From assembly GCF_004117915.1 (NCBI RefSeq), contig NZ_RSTD01000001.1, positions 806,001 through 870,000 of the forward strand: a DNA stretch of 64,000 nt, written 5' to 3'. The translations under genes were made by a program, and so were the position numbers. Position 1 is the stretch's first letter. Every line of letters starts with the position of its first letter. The notes under the pieces were generated by a model. That model was not told where the DNA came from, ran no database searches, and was given only the letters and a program-made list of their open reading frames with translations. This DNA is from Companilactobacillus metriopterae. Lineage in GTDB: Bacteria > Bacillota > Bacilli > Lactobacillales > Lactobacillaceae. This document shows positions 9,527 through 17,485 of the stretch, piece by piece.

Positions 9527-9943
9527 CTATTCCTTACTATCTGAGATTACACGCTCAATAGTTTCGTCTTTTTTAGTAATTAATCCAACAACATGAACAT
9601 TGACTTGATTTAATTCTAAATCAGTCATGAATGAAAGTTGTTCAATAGCTATTTTCTGAATTTCTGTTGAAACTTTAGGGATTGAAACTCCATATTCAAG
9701 ATATACAAATATGTCAGCAGAAATATTATCACCATTAAATTTGACATCAACACCCTTACCATGGTTGATGATACCAAATAAAGAATTAATACGATTTGAT
9801 AATGTACCACGCATTTCATATACGCCTTCAACTTGACTAGTGGCAATTCCCAATATAATCTCAAGAACTTGATATGAAATCTCTGCGTTGCCTTCGACGC
9901 TTCCGATATTTTCTTTTAGTGTTACATATTTTTGATCTGCCAT
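9527..9943 (-). CDS. Asp23/Gls24 family envelope stress protein
   Basis: Small Asp23/YqhY-type protein thought to act in envelope homeostasis. The efp-yqhY-nusB order of Firmicutes is preserved, which supports the YqhY branch. The preferred start is MADQKYVTLKEN at 9943, ten bases after an AGGAGG site. The conserved core is EISYQVLEIILGIATSQVEG and VYLEYGVSIPKV. Confidence 0.88.
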   Translation of the reverse strand: MADQKYVTLKENIGSVEGNAEISYQVLEIILGIATSQVEGVYEMRGTLSNRINSLFGIINHGKGVDVKFNGDNISADIFVYLEYGVSIPKVSTEIQKIAIEQLSFMTDLELNQVNVHVVGLITKKDETIERVISDSKE

Positions 9944-9971
9944 AGTTTCAAATCCTCCTGACATTTAGTTA

Positions 9972-10532
9972 CTAAGCACGTGAAATATATGAACCATCTT
10001 GTGTATTAATAGTTAGTACATCACCTGCATTAACGAAAAATGGAACATTAACTACAAGACCTGTTTGCATTGTAGCTGGTTTTGTACCACCAGATTGTGT
10101 ATCACCCTTAATTGATGCTTCAGTTTCTGCAACTTCAAGATCAACAGTGTTTGGTAAATCAACACCAATTGTCTCACCATTGTACATCATGATACTAACT
10201 TCCATATTTTCTTTAAGATAGTTAAGCTCTGATGTAATTACTTCTGCAGGAAGTGATAGTTGTTCATATGTATTCATATCCATGAACACGTGATTTGTTC
10301 CTTCAGCATATAGATATTGCATTTTTTTAGTTTCAATTTGTGCCTTTTCAACCTTAGCAGTTGATCTAAATGTCATTTCTTGAACAGCACCAGTTCTAAG
10401 ATTTTTTAATTTAGAACGAACAAAGGCTCCACCTTTACCAGGTTTAACATGTTGAAATTCGATAACTCTCCAAATACCATCTTTAACTTCAATGGTAAGA
10501 CCGTTTTTGAATTCATTAACTGAAATAGACAT
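9972..10532 (-). CDS. efp: Translation elongation factor P
   Basis: Relieves ribosome stalling at polyproline stretches. The start [16 protein letters not shown] at 10532 follows a GAGGAG site. Three beta domains give the standard length of about 186 aa. The tip loop [20 protein letters not shown] carries the lysine that is post-translationally modified in many bacteria. A terminator separates it from rpmA upstream, so it has its own promoter. Confidence 0.95.
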   Translation of the reverse strand: MSISVNEFKNGLTIEVKDGIWRVIEFQHVKPGKGGAFVRSKLKNLRTGAVQEMTFRSTAKVEKAQIETKKMQYLYAEGTNHVFMDMNTYEQLSLPAEVITSELNYLKENMEVSIMMYNGETIGVDLPNTVDLEVAETEASIKGDTQSGGTKPATMQTGLVVNVPFFVNAGDVLTINTQDGSYISRA

Positions 10533-10623
10533 ACTATAAATTCTCCTCAAATTGATATAAAAACATTTAACACTATTATATTACCAATAATTACATAACA
10601 ATCGCAATAAACATAGTTAATTA

Positions 10624-10651
10624 TATAAAAAAAAGAGGACATTGTCCTCTC
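10624..10651 (-). terminator. Terminator of the rplU-prp-rpmA operon
   Basis: AGAGGACA and TGTCCTCT form a tight stem followed by a run of T on the minus strand, directly after the rpmA stop. Confidence 0.85.
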
Positions 10652-10658
10652 CAAAAGA

Positions 10659-10931
10659 TTAGTATACTGAAACTTTCTTTTTGTCGCGTCCCATTCTTTC
10701 GAACTTAACAACGCCATCTGTAAGTGCAAATAGAGTATCATCTCCACCGCGACCAACGTTTTCACCTGGGTGAATCTTTGTTCCACGTTGTCTATAGATA
10801 ATTGAACCAGCTTTGATAGCTTGTCCATCAGCACGCTTAGCACCTAGTCTACGACCAGCTGAGTCACGACCATTTGATGTTGAACCTCCACCTTTGTGGT
10901 GAGAGAAGAATTGTAAATTCATTTTTAGCAT
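10659..10931 (-). CDS. rpmA: Ribosomal protein L27 with cleavable N-terminal extension
   Basis: 50S protein near the peptidyl transferase centre. The N-terminus [20 protein letters not shown] has the Firmicutes-type extension ending LQFF, which must be removed by the protease Prp encoded just upstream. The body [17 protein letters not shown] and the [19 protein letters not shown] segment are canonical. 90 aa. Confidence 0.97.
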   Translation of the reverse strand: MLKMNLQFFSHHKGGGSTSNGRDSAGRRLGAKRADGQAIKAGSIIYRQRGTKIHPGENVGRGGDDTLFALTDGVVKFERMGRDKKKVSVY

Positions 10932-10943
10932 AAGTATATTCTC

Positions 10944-11288
10944 CTAATCGAATTTGATTGTGTCGTCTGTTATGGAAACTTTTATATTATCTTGATAGCT
11001 ATCTTGGATATCAACCAAAATATAATACAAGTTTTCCAATAGTAATGAGGTATCATGTGATACTTCACTAGTAATCTGGCAACCTAGATGGCCACCATTA
11101 ACCTCGTCAAGAACAACTTGAAACTGAGATTTAGTAAGTTTCTCCAGATTATTCATAGTACCAATAGATATTGCTGATACTGCTGCACACACCAAATCTT
11201 GCCCATAGGGACCTGACTCGGCATGACCAGTAATAATGAACGAATCATACTGCTCTAAGTTATTCTGGTGAAATTTAGCGATTATCAT
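10944..11288 (-). CDS. prp: Ribosomal-processing cysteine protease Prp
   Basis: Cuts the L27 precursor after its LQFF motif; essential where L27 carries this extension. The catalytic His lies in the FIITGHAESG segment (residues 17-26) and the Cys in GQDLVCAAVSAIS (about 29-41). 114 aa. Its start overlaps the rplU stop and it sits between L21 and L27, the invariant Firmicutes arrangement. Confidence 0.95.
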   Translation of the reverse strand: MIIAKFHQNNLEQYDSFIITGHAESGPYGQDLVCAAVSAISIGTMNNLEKLTKSQFQVVLDEVNGGHLGCQITSEVSHDTSLLLENLYYILVDIQDSYQDNIKVSITDDTIKFD

Positions 11289-11599
11289 TAGCCTTTGATA
11301 CTATCAATAACTACTTTAGTATAAGGTTGACGATGACCTGTCTTTGTATGTGAATGCTTCTTAGGTTTGTATTTGTAAGTAACAATTTTCTTGTTCTTAC
11401 CTTGTTTTTCAACTTTACCTGAAACTGAAGCTCCCTTAACAAAAGGATCTCCTACTTTCACACTATTGCCGTCAGAAACAAGGATTACTTCATCAAAAGT
11501 AACTGCCTTGCCTTCTTCAACGTCAAGTTTTTCAATATAAATTGCGTCATTTTCAGCAACTTTATATTGTTTACCACCAGTTTTAATAATTGCGTACAT
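11288..11599 (-). CDS. rplU: Ribosomal protein L21
   Basis: 50S protein (103 aa). It begins [20 protein letters not shown] and ends in the basic [18 protein letters not shown] tail, both canonical. First gene of the rplU-prp-rpmA operon, preceded by a structured leader. Confidence 0.97.
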   Translation of the reverse strand: MYAIIKTGGKQYKVAENDAIYIEKLDVEEGKAVTFDEVILVSDGNSVKVGDPFVKGASVSGKVEKQGKNKKIVTYKYKPKKHSHTKTGHRQPYTKVVIDSIKG

Positions 11600-11694
11600 A
11601 CGTGTACACTCCCTTACTCAGACTCGCCAATCAGGTGCTATGCTTGGATACCTGATTTGAGCGGTTGTAGATGCAATGTGATTGCAACTAGTAA
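11600..11694 (-). ncRNA. Ribosomal protein L21 leader
   Basis: The transcript leader contains AATCAGGTATCC pairing with GCACCTGATT and a second potential stem (GTTGCAATCAC with ATTGCATC). Position and hairpins match the L21 leader of Firmicutes, thought to give autogenous control by L21. The identification rests on location and folding by eye, not a covariance search. Confidence 0.7.
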
Positions 11695-11723
11695 AATATA
11701 GCAAAATTCCACGTAATAATCAA
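11695..11723 (-). promoter_or_regulatory. rplU promoter
   Basis: Minus strand TTGATT (11718-11723), 17-base spacer, TATATT (11695-11700). Placement just upstream of the L21 leader supports it. Confidence 0.65.
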
Positions 11724-11824
11724 CAGTTGATTGAGTATTTCTGGTTTTTATAATTGTATAATTAACTTATAATAAAAATAAATATTCATAATTAACCATT
11801 AACTATGTTAAAGGAAAAATACCC

Positions 11825-12604
11825 ATGAATAAAAAAAAGTCAATCCGTGAAAATATTGTTTTTAAGTATATATACTTTATTACTACAATTCTACTTGCAT
11901 TGGTGTCTATTATACTACTTATCTTAGATTACTCTGGAAAAATAGATTTAAACAAACAACCGTATTTTTTTGTTGATCAATTAATACTTGGCATCTTTAC
12001 TGTAGATTATATTGTGAGATTCATTATTTCAAAAAACAAAAAACAGTTCTTCAGAAAAAATATTTTTGAGTTACTTGCTATCCTGCCTTTCAGCACAATC
12101 TTCTACTCTTTTAGGCTTGTAAAGATATTTAGATTTGCAAAATTTTTGCAACTAAATCAGGCATTTCAAATTCTTAGAATTTTTGGCTTCTTGGGTAAAT
12201 TTCAAAAAAGTGTCAAACGTTTCCTTAATACTAATGGATTCATATATATTATGATTGCCGGAATAATCTTAATGTGTTTTTCAGCCATCGTATACTCTTA
12301 TGTTGAAAATATTAAACTTTCAACTGCATTTTGGTGGGCTATTGTTACAACTACAACCGTTGGTTATGGAGATGTAGTTCCGCATACCGGAATAGGTAGA
12401 TTTGTTTCAGCAATTCTTATGATTATTGGTATCAGTTTCCTTGGAATTATTACCAGTGCAATAACTAACTTTGTTACCAATAATGAAACTGAAAAATCCG
12501 ACGAAAAAATTGAAAAAGTAATTGAAAAACTTGAATCATTGGAGAATCAAAACGCAAAGCTAGAAAAAGAATTATCAGATATTAAATCAAAAATAGATAA
12601 ATAA
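11825..12604 (+). CDS. Voltage-gated-type potassium channel
   Basis: Membrane protein (259 aa) with six predicted helices. S1-S4-like segments cover about residues 15-130, with a charged S4 region (FRLVKIFRFAKFLQL). The pore helix and selectivity filter TTTTVGYGDVVPHTG lie near 178-192, followed by the last helix and a C-terminal coiled coil (about 215-255, EKIEKVIEKLESLENQNAKL) that probably drives tetramer assembly. Stands alone with a terminator after it. Confidence 0.88.
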   Translation: MNKKKSIRENIVFKYIYFITTILLALVSIILLILDYSGKIDLNKQPYFFVDQLILGIFTVDYIVRFIISKNKKQFFRKNIFELLAILPFSTIFYSFRLVKIFRFAKFLQLNQAFQILRIFGFLGKFQKSVKRFLNTNGFIYIMIAGIILMCFSAIVYSYVENIKLSTAFWWAIVTTTTVGYGDVVPHTGIGRFVSAILMIIGISFLGIITSAITNFVTNNETEKSDEKIEKVIEKLESLENQNAKLEKELSDIKSKIDK

Positions 12605-12633
12605 AAAAACTCGTACATAATGTACGAGTTTTT
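12604..12633. terminator. Bidirectional terminator
   Basis: AAAAACTCGTACA and TGTACGAGTTTTT form a perfect stem between the convergent potassium channel gene and the VOC-family gene; T runs on both strands. Confidence 0.9.
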
Positions 12634-13084
12634 ATTTGTTATTAAAAGATTGTGCATGAAGCATCCAAGAAACACCATATTTATCTTCGAATGCACCCAT
12701 TTTTCCACCCCAGAATTGTTCTTTATAAGGCATAGTAATTTTTACTTCGTTAGATTTTTCTAGTTTTGCAAAGAATTTATTTGATTCTTCTAAACTTTCA
12801 GAATCGTCGCTATTTACTTCTAGGTTCAAAGTAATTCCATTAGTAATTTTTTCACCTGTTGTAAATTTATCTGCTGCGTAAAGTCTAGATCCTAATATTT
12901 CAAGTTCAGAATGCATTGTTAGACTATTCAAATCCACTTTAGATGGATCAAAACCAAATTGACCAGCTTGTTCTTCACTAGGACTTAATCTAGTAATAAT
13001 CTTTGCTCCAAATACTTCTTCATAATATTCTAGTGCTTCTTTTGCACTATCAAAGGCGATATAAGGTACTAATCTTGATTCCAT
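12632..13084 (-). CDS. VOC (PhnB/glyoxalase-like) family protein
   Basis: Protein of 150 aa beginning RLVPYIAFDSAKEALEYYEE, the typical PhnB-like opening, with paired beta-alpha-beta-beta-beta modules and a C-terminal KYGVSWMLHA strand. Members include metal-dependent lyases and dioxygenases as well as unknowns; no substrate can be assigned. Followed by the YagU-like and YbjQ-like genes on the same strand. Confidence 0.8.
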   Translation of the reverse strand: MESRLVPYIAFDSAKEALEYYEEVFGAKIITRLSPSEEQAGQFGFDPSKVDLNSLTMHSELEILGSRLYAADKFTTGEKITNGITLNLEVNSDDSESLEESNKFFAKLEKSNEVKITMPYKEQFWGGKMGAFEDKYGVSWMLHAQSFNNK

Positions 13085-13103
13085 ATTTGTTTTCTCCTAA
13101 GTT

Positions 13104-13571
13104 TTAAATAAATGCTAGCAATACTAAATGTATTGTAAAGCCCCAAACCATATGGCCTAATGCTTCAGAAAAATGTTCTTCCCACGGTTGTTTCCAAAAT
13201 GGAGGTACAGTTTTCAACATTGGCATTAAAATAATATGATATATAATCCAGATTATTAATCCAAAAATTGTTCCCATTCCTATACTTATAATTGGATAGA
13301 ATATAAAAATCCAACAATAAAGCACAGAAAAAAATATTGAAAATGAAAAATGCATAATTAAGCTAACCCAAGGAATTTGTTGTCCTGAATAACTGTATGT
13401 CAAATGAGTAATTCGATAAGGAACACCTATCTGCTGTAACATCTTTTGTGGCGGATTTGTTTCATTTCTTTCATCAGTTCTGGGTGGAAGTATGACCTCC
13501 CATCCTAATTTAACAATTCCTGAAATGATACCTGCTGTTATTCCGATAATTAGAATAGGTATACTCATCAT
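13104..13571 (-). CDS. YagU/DUF1440 family membrane protein (copy 1)
   Basis: Protein of 155 aa with about four membrane helices. The pattern GIISGIVKLGWEVILPPRT at residues 14-32, then NPPQKMLQQIGVP and SEALGHMVWG, is shared closely with the second copy at 31342-31851. YagU of E. coli is linked to acid resistance; the role here is unknown. Start MMSIPILIIGITAG follows a weak ribosome binding site in the gap after YbjQ. Confidence 0.78.
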   Translation of the reverse strand: MMSIPILIIGITAGIISGIVKLGWEVILPPRTDERNETNPPQKMLQQIGVPYRITHLTYSYSGQQIPWVSLIMHFSFSIFFSVLYCWIFIFYPIISIGMGTIFGLIIWIIYHIILMPMLKTVPPFWKQPWEEHFSEALGHMVWGFTIHLVLLAFI

Positions 13572-13576
13572 TTATA

Positions 13577-13903
13577 CTAATCCTTAAACTTAACAGCAGT
13601 ACCATATGCAACTACTGACTGCATATCTGTTCCGATTGAACCAGAGTCAAATCTCATCATCACAATGGCATCTGCTCCCATTTCCTTAGCATTATTGCGT
13701 AATCTTTCTACAGCAGTATCACGAGATTCTTCTAGCATTTTTGAATATGCTTTTATCTCTCCCCCGACAACATTTTTCAAAGATGCACCAATGTTACTAA
13801 AAACATTTTTTGATTGTGTTGTTAGACCGAAAACTTCACCAATAACTTCATATTCCTTACCAGGAACTTTTTCAGTGGTTGTTACTAGTATTTCATTTTG
13901 CAT
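13577..13903 (-). CDS. YbjQ family (UPF0145) heavy-metal-binding domain protein
   Basis: Cytosolic protein (108 aa) with the family features [20 protein letters not shown] at the start, a central [20 protein letters not shown] helix and [14 protein letters not shown]. The family is predicted to form pentamers; its biochemical role is unknown. Confidence 0.88.
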   Translation of the reverse strand: MQNEILVTTTEKVPGKEYEVIGEVFGLTTQSKNVFSNIGASLKNVVGGEIKAYSKMLEESRDTAVERLRNNAKEMGADAIVMMRFDSGSIGTDMQSVVAYGTAVKFKD

Positions 13904-14009
13904 ATTAATTCCTCCTAAAATTATAATGTCTAAATTATATATTAATAATTTGTTTTGAACAAAGTATTGTTATTATATATACTAAGTCTTAGAAATGGAG
14001 CTGAAATTT

Positions 14010-14186
14010 ATGGCAGACAAAGAATTTGATTTGAACAATATTAATCCTTTAGATATATTTGGAGATATTTTTGAAGAGGCATCTATGGACTACATATGTC
14101 CCAATTGCCAAGTAAAAATTGCTGCAAAGGTCTTAAAAGACAAGTGCACTAATTGTGGTGCTGATATTGAAATAGAAAAAAGATAA
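14010..14186 (+). CDS. Small zinc-ribbon protein
   Basis: Protein of 58 aa with two CxxC pairs, CPNC and CTNC, spaced as in a zinc ribbon. The start MADKEFDLNN at 14010 is preferred because GGAG lies nine bases before it; an upstream in-frame ATG at 13995 overlaps this site. Followed after 13 bases by a membrane-anchored protein, probably in one transcript. Confidence 0.7.
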   Translation: MADKEFDLNNINPLDIFGDIFEEASMDYICPNCQVKIAAKVLKDKCTNCGADIEIEKR

Positions 14187-14199
14187 TAGGAGTATACAA

Positions 14200-14820
14200 A
14201 TGCCTCAAGAAAAACCTTTCTATAAAACTGCATGGTTTTGGACTTTAATAGTTGCTATTTTAGTTATTATTGGTTTCTTTACTGGTGTAAAAATTCATAA
14301 CCAAAAAGAAGCTGACAAACGCGAAGCTGCAGCAAATGCATATAAAGTAACATATTCAGATTATAGTAAAATCAAAGTAGGTCTTACTGATGGAGATAGC
14401 GCAGATAAAGTCAAAAAAGATTTAGGTAAAACATCTACAAGTAATGTTTCAAAGGCCACAGGCACTGAGATTGCTACATATTCTTGGAACAAAGTAAAAA
14501 ACGGTGATGTTGGTTCAAATATTGCGGTTACAATTACTGATGGTCATGCAACAAATAAAACAATCAGTGGTTTAAAGGTTAAACGTGATAAGAAAATAAA
14601 TTTAAAACAATACAACAGCATTAAAGTAGGTGCTGGTTATAATGATGCTTTAGATAAACTAGGAAAACCAAACTCATATTCAGTTACCATCAATAAAGAT
14701 GGCACAACAACAAAGACAATTGGCTACACATCAGGACTTAATGGTGGAGATTCTGCAATGATTCTTCTTACATTTAATGACAATCGTCTTAGTGATAAAT
14801 CACAACTTTCACTTAAATAA
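14200..14820 (+). CDS. Membrane-anchored protein with two BLIP/SmpA-like repeats (DUF3862-like)
   Basis: Protein of 206 aa. A helix at residues 10-30 anchors it, with the rest outside. Two related modules follow, one with YSKIKVGLTDGDSADKVKKD (about 52-71) and one with YNSIKVGAGYNDALDKLGKP (about 141-160), the repeat of DUF3862/BLIP-like domains. Function unknown; such proteins often act at the envelope. Confidence 0.75.
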   Translation: MPQEKPFYKTAWFWTLIVAILVIIGFFTGVKIHNQKEADKREAAANAYKVTYSDYSKIKVGLTDGDSADKVKKDLGKTSTSNVSKATGTEIATYSWNKVKNGDVGSNIAVTITDGHATNKTISGLKVKRDKKINLKQYNSIKVGAGYNDALDKLGKPNSYSVTINKDGTTTKTIGYTSGLNGGDSAMILLTFNDNRLSDKSQLSLK

Positions 14821-14822
14821 TC

Positions 14823-14850
14823 AAAAGCACATCCTAAGATGTGCTTTTTT
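14823..14850 (+). terminator. Terminator
   Basis: AAAAGCACATC and GATGTGCTTTTTT flank a CTAA loop directly after the stop at 14820. Confidence 0.88.
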
Positions 14851-14946
14851 ATTTTGACAAAATTTATTTTTGATTAGAAAAAGATTAGTATTTTCTAATC
14901 TTCTGTTTTACAATTAAAATATTAAACGAGAAAGGTAATTACACAT

Positions 14947-16635
14947 ATGGACAAAAGTATTTTAAAATCTGAAGATTTTTATTTAAACCCTGATCGACAA
15001 ATATCTATAATTGATTTTAATAAAAACTATGTGAATAATATTTTTCAACTAGTTAACAGTAAGGCCTTAAAAAGATTAGTAAGCTTGTACCTTGAAAATC
15101 AAAAGCACTCTAGTCCCAATCATTTAGAGAATCAAGGGGCTGATATATATGTATCTACACTTAAAGCAATATTAGTAGATGATAAACCTAATTATTCTCA
15201 GTTTGATGATGATGAAATCTTACAAAGTATTGAAGATTTTTATTCATTCTATAGAGCATATCTAAGAATTTCTGTAGTGAACTTGCATAACAGTAGCATT
15301 GTTTCAAAAGAATTCATTGATATTGACGAAAAATTCAATGAAATTGTTATTCAACTGTATAGAACTATTGAAGAGAAAGTCCAAGGATTTAAAACTAATA
15401 CTTTCCGACAAGTTAATGCTGGTACAAATGCTAGTATCCTAACTCAATCTATAGAATGGGATACTCCTGCAAAATATAATTCATTAAAATCTATACAGTT
15501 TCTGAACACAATGATGCTAAAACCACCCCTAATGATGCATACAAAAAGTAACAAACGTGAAGGAACTTTTACGGCAGTGGATTACAATCCTATTGATCAT
15601 TTCAATGGTGAACGTGATGAATGGTTCTGCTACCCTGCCCTAATTGGCGAAAGTTTAGCATTTATATACTTCCATCGTGATTATTTTGTGAGTGGACTTG
15701 CTCTAGCTAACCTATTTAAACTTGCTGACACTTCAAAAATAGCAGAACAAAAACCTGATTTAATTCTATTGTTTGGTATAAAAGAAACTGAAGGTCAAGT
15801 TAGTCACTTCCACCATGATACTGAAAACGACATCTGGGTTGGCGAAGTTCCATATAACGACAAAACTACTTATTTTGGTTATATGAAAAAAATGTGTCTG
15901 ACTTTGCACAACCTACATATGATTTATACTGACAATTTACCAATACACGGATCAATGGTTCGCATTAGCTTTTCAAACGGTAAACACAAAACAGTAGTCT
16001 TCTTTGGTGATTCCGGTGCTGGTAAATCAGAATCCATCGAAGCACTTCAAGAAGTCGCTGACGATAAGATTAACAATATAGAAACAATTTTTGATGATAT
16101 GGGTAGTTTTTCATTTGATGAAAATGGAAATATCTATGCACAAGGTACCGAAACTGGTGCCTTTGTGAGACTAGATGACTTAAGCAATTCAGTAGCTTTT
16201 AATAATATGGATCGAGGTGTTTACCTAAATCCAGAGCTACAAAATGCACGTGTCATAATACCTGCCAATATTCATAAACGTGTTATTGAGCATCACAACA
16301 TTGACATGTGGGTCTATGCAAACAATTACGATAATGAAATTGGATTACATAGATTCGATGATATTAATCAAGCAAAAGATACTTTTGTTTCAGGTAAACG
16401 CAAAGCACTTGGAACAACTGATGAAGTTGGTATGACTACTACCTTCTTCTCAAATCCATTTGGTCCTGTACAAGAACCAGAAAAAACACAACCTATTATC
16501 GATAAAGTCTTCGACAAATTGTTTGAAGACAATATATATGTAGGAGAAATTTACACTCACCTTGGTAACGATAAATCCAAAGATAGTCTAAATGAATCCG
16601 CAAAAGAACTATTGAATGAACTTTATAATAATTAA
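14947..16635 (+). CDS. PEP carboxykinase / HPr-kinase-like P-loop protein
   Basis: Protein of 562 aa. A P-loop FFGDSGAGKSESIEAL lies near residue 355 and IFDDMGSFSF near 382; both resemble the fold shared by HPr kinase and ATP-type PEP carboxykinase. The GDSGxGKSE wording is closer to HPr kinase than to PckA. Lactobacillus genomes often label this family phosphoenolpyruvate carboxykinase. The N-terminal 330 residues are not recognised. Stands alone, with an AT-rich upstream region and a terminator after it. The true substrate is open. Confidence 0.65.
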   Translation: MDKSILKSEDFYLNPDRQISIIDFNKNYVNNIFQLVNSKALKRLVSLYLENQKHSSPNHLENQGADIYVSTLKAILVDDKPNYSQFDDDEILQSIEDFYSFYRAYLRISVVNLHNSSIVSKEFIDIDEKFNEIVIQLYRTIEEKVQGFKTNTFRQVNAGTNASILTQSIEWDTPAKYNSLKSIQFLNTMMLKPPLMMHTKSNKREGTFTAVDYNPIDHFNGERDEWFCYPALIGESLAFIYFHRDYFVSGLALANLFKLADTSKIAEQKPDLILLFGIKETEGQVSHFHHDTENDIWVGEVPYNDKTTYFGYMKKMCLTLHNLHMIYTDNLPIHGSMVRISFSNGKHKTVVFFGDSGAGKSESIEALQEVADDKINNIETIFDDMGSFSFDENGNIYAQGTETGAFVRLDDLSNSVAFNNMDRGVYLNPELQNARVIIPANIHKRVIEHHNIDMWVYANNYDNEIGLHRFDDINQAKDTFVSGKRKALGTTDEVGMTTTFFSNPFGPVQEPEKTQPIIDKVFDKLFEDNIYVGEIYTHLGNDKSKDSLNESAKELLNELYNN

Positions 16636-16662
16636 AAAAGCCTCCGCTTATTGTGGAGGTCT
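16636..16662 (+). terminator. Terminator
   Basis: AAAAAGCCTCC and GGAGGTCTTTT form a stem after the stop at 16635. Confidence 0.8.
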
Positions 16663-16729
16663 TTTAATTAAAATGGTCAAATCAACAATTATCCTATAGC
16701 TAAAAGGTGATTTTTATTACATATAAAAA

Positions 16730-17485
16730 CTAACCTTTTAGTTGTTCTGTCTTTGTAAGTGCCCAACTACTACTAGTATATTTAGGAACATTTGCATCTT
16801 TTAAACTCCAAAAATTATTACCTGAATTGTACTCTGTTATTTTTACATAATCATCAACTTTTCCCTTTAGCTTTTCTAAGATAGAAGCATATTCATCATT
16901 GCTTAAATATTTGTTTAAAAAGAAATCACTTATCACAGATTTTATATCTATTGGAACAAAATTCTGTGAAAAACTGTAAATTTTTATCCAATCGATGTAT
17001 TTGTAATATTTATCTTCAATATCAATAAAAATAGTTTTTCTTAGATATAATTCATTGGATAAGTGCTCTGACAATTCTTCTATTTTTTCATTATTCAATT
17101 TTTTAATTAATTCTAACTTATCAACTATATTTTCACTTCTATTTTTTTCGTTTTTATTAAATAGTTCTTCATGAACATCTGAAACATGAAATACTCTTAT
17201 ATTACCCTTATCATTATTTATCCAATAAATTAATTCCATTAAAACTCCTTCAGGAAGTTCAAAAGAATTATTATCTAAAAATATCCAAAACTCATCCGCT
17301 AAATTTTCTATAGCAAGACAATCAATCATGGCTTCCTTTTTAGAGTTACTATGAGCAATAGTCGAGTCGTAATAACCCAACATTTTAGTTGGATTTAAAG
17401 GAATGAATCCTTTTGATAGGACAAATGCTATAAATGTATCAATTTTTGAAATTAAATCACCATCGTAGGAAGTATATACAAACAT
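16730..17485 (-). CDS. Nucleoside 2-deoxyribosyltransferase-like fold protein
   Basis: Protein of 251 aa, last gene of the RiPP-like operon. The N-terminal 105 residues follow the pattern of this fold: VYTSYDG at 3-9, FIPLNPTKML, then LADEFWIFLDN and PEGVLMELIYW, where the Glu after VLM is placed like the catalytic Glu of the family. The C-terminal half (about 110-251) is not recognised. It could split or exchange a glycosidic bond of a nucleotide, or be a binding protein. Its ATG overlaps the stop of the preceding gene as TAATG, which indicates coupling. Confidence 0.5.
   Translation of the reverse strand: MFVYTSYDGDLISKIDTFIAFVLSKGFIPLNPTKMLGYYDSTIAHSNSKKEAMIDCLAIENLADEFWIFLDNNSFELPEGVLMELIYWINNDKGNIRVFHVSDVHEELFNKNEKNRSENIVDKLELIKKLNNEKIEELSEHLSNELYLRKTIFIDIEDKYYKYIDWIKIYSFSQNFVPIDIKSVISDFFLNKYLSNDEYASILEKLKGKVDDYVKITEYNSGNNFWSLKDANVPKYTSSSWALTKTEQLKG

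Noticed and set aside
11825-12604. Part of the ribosomal protein operon
   Set aside because: Opposite strand, own upstream region and terminator; unrelated function.
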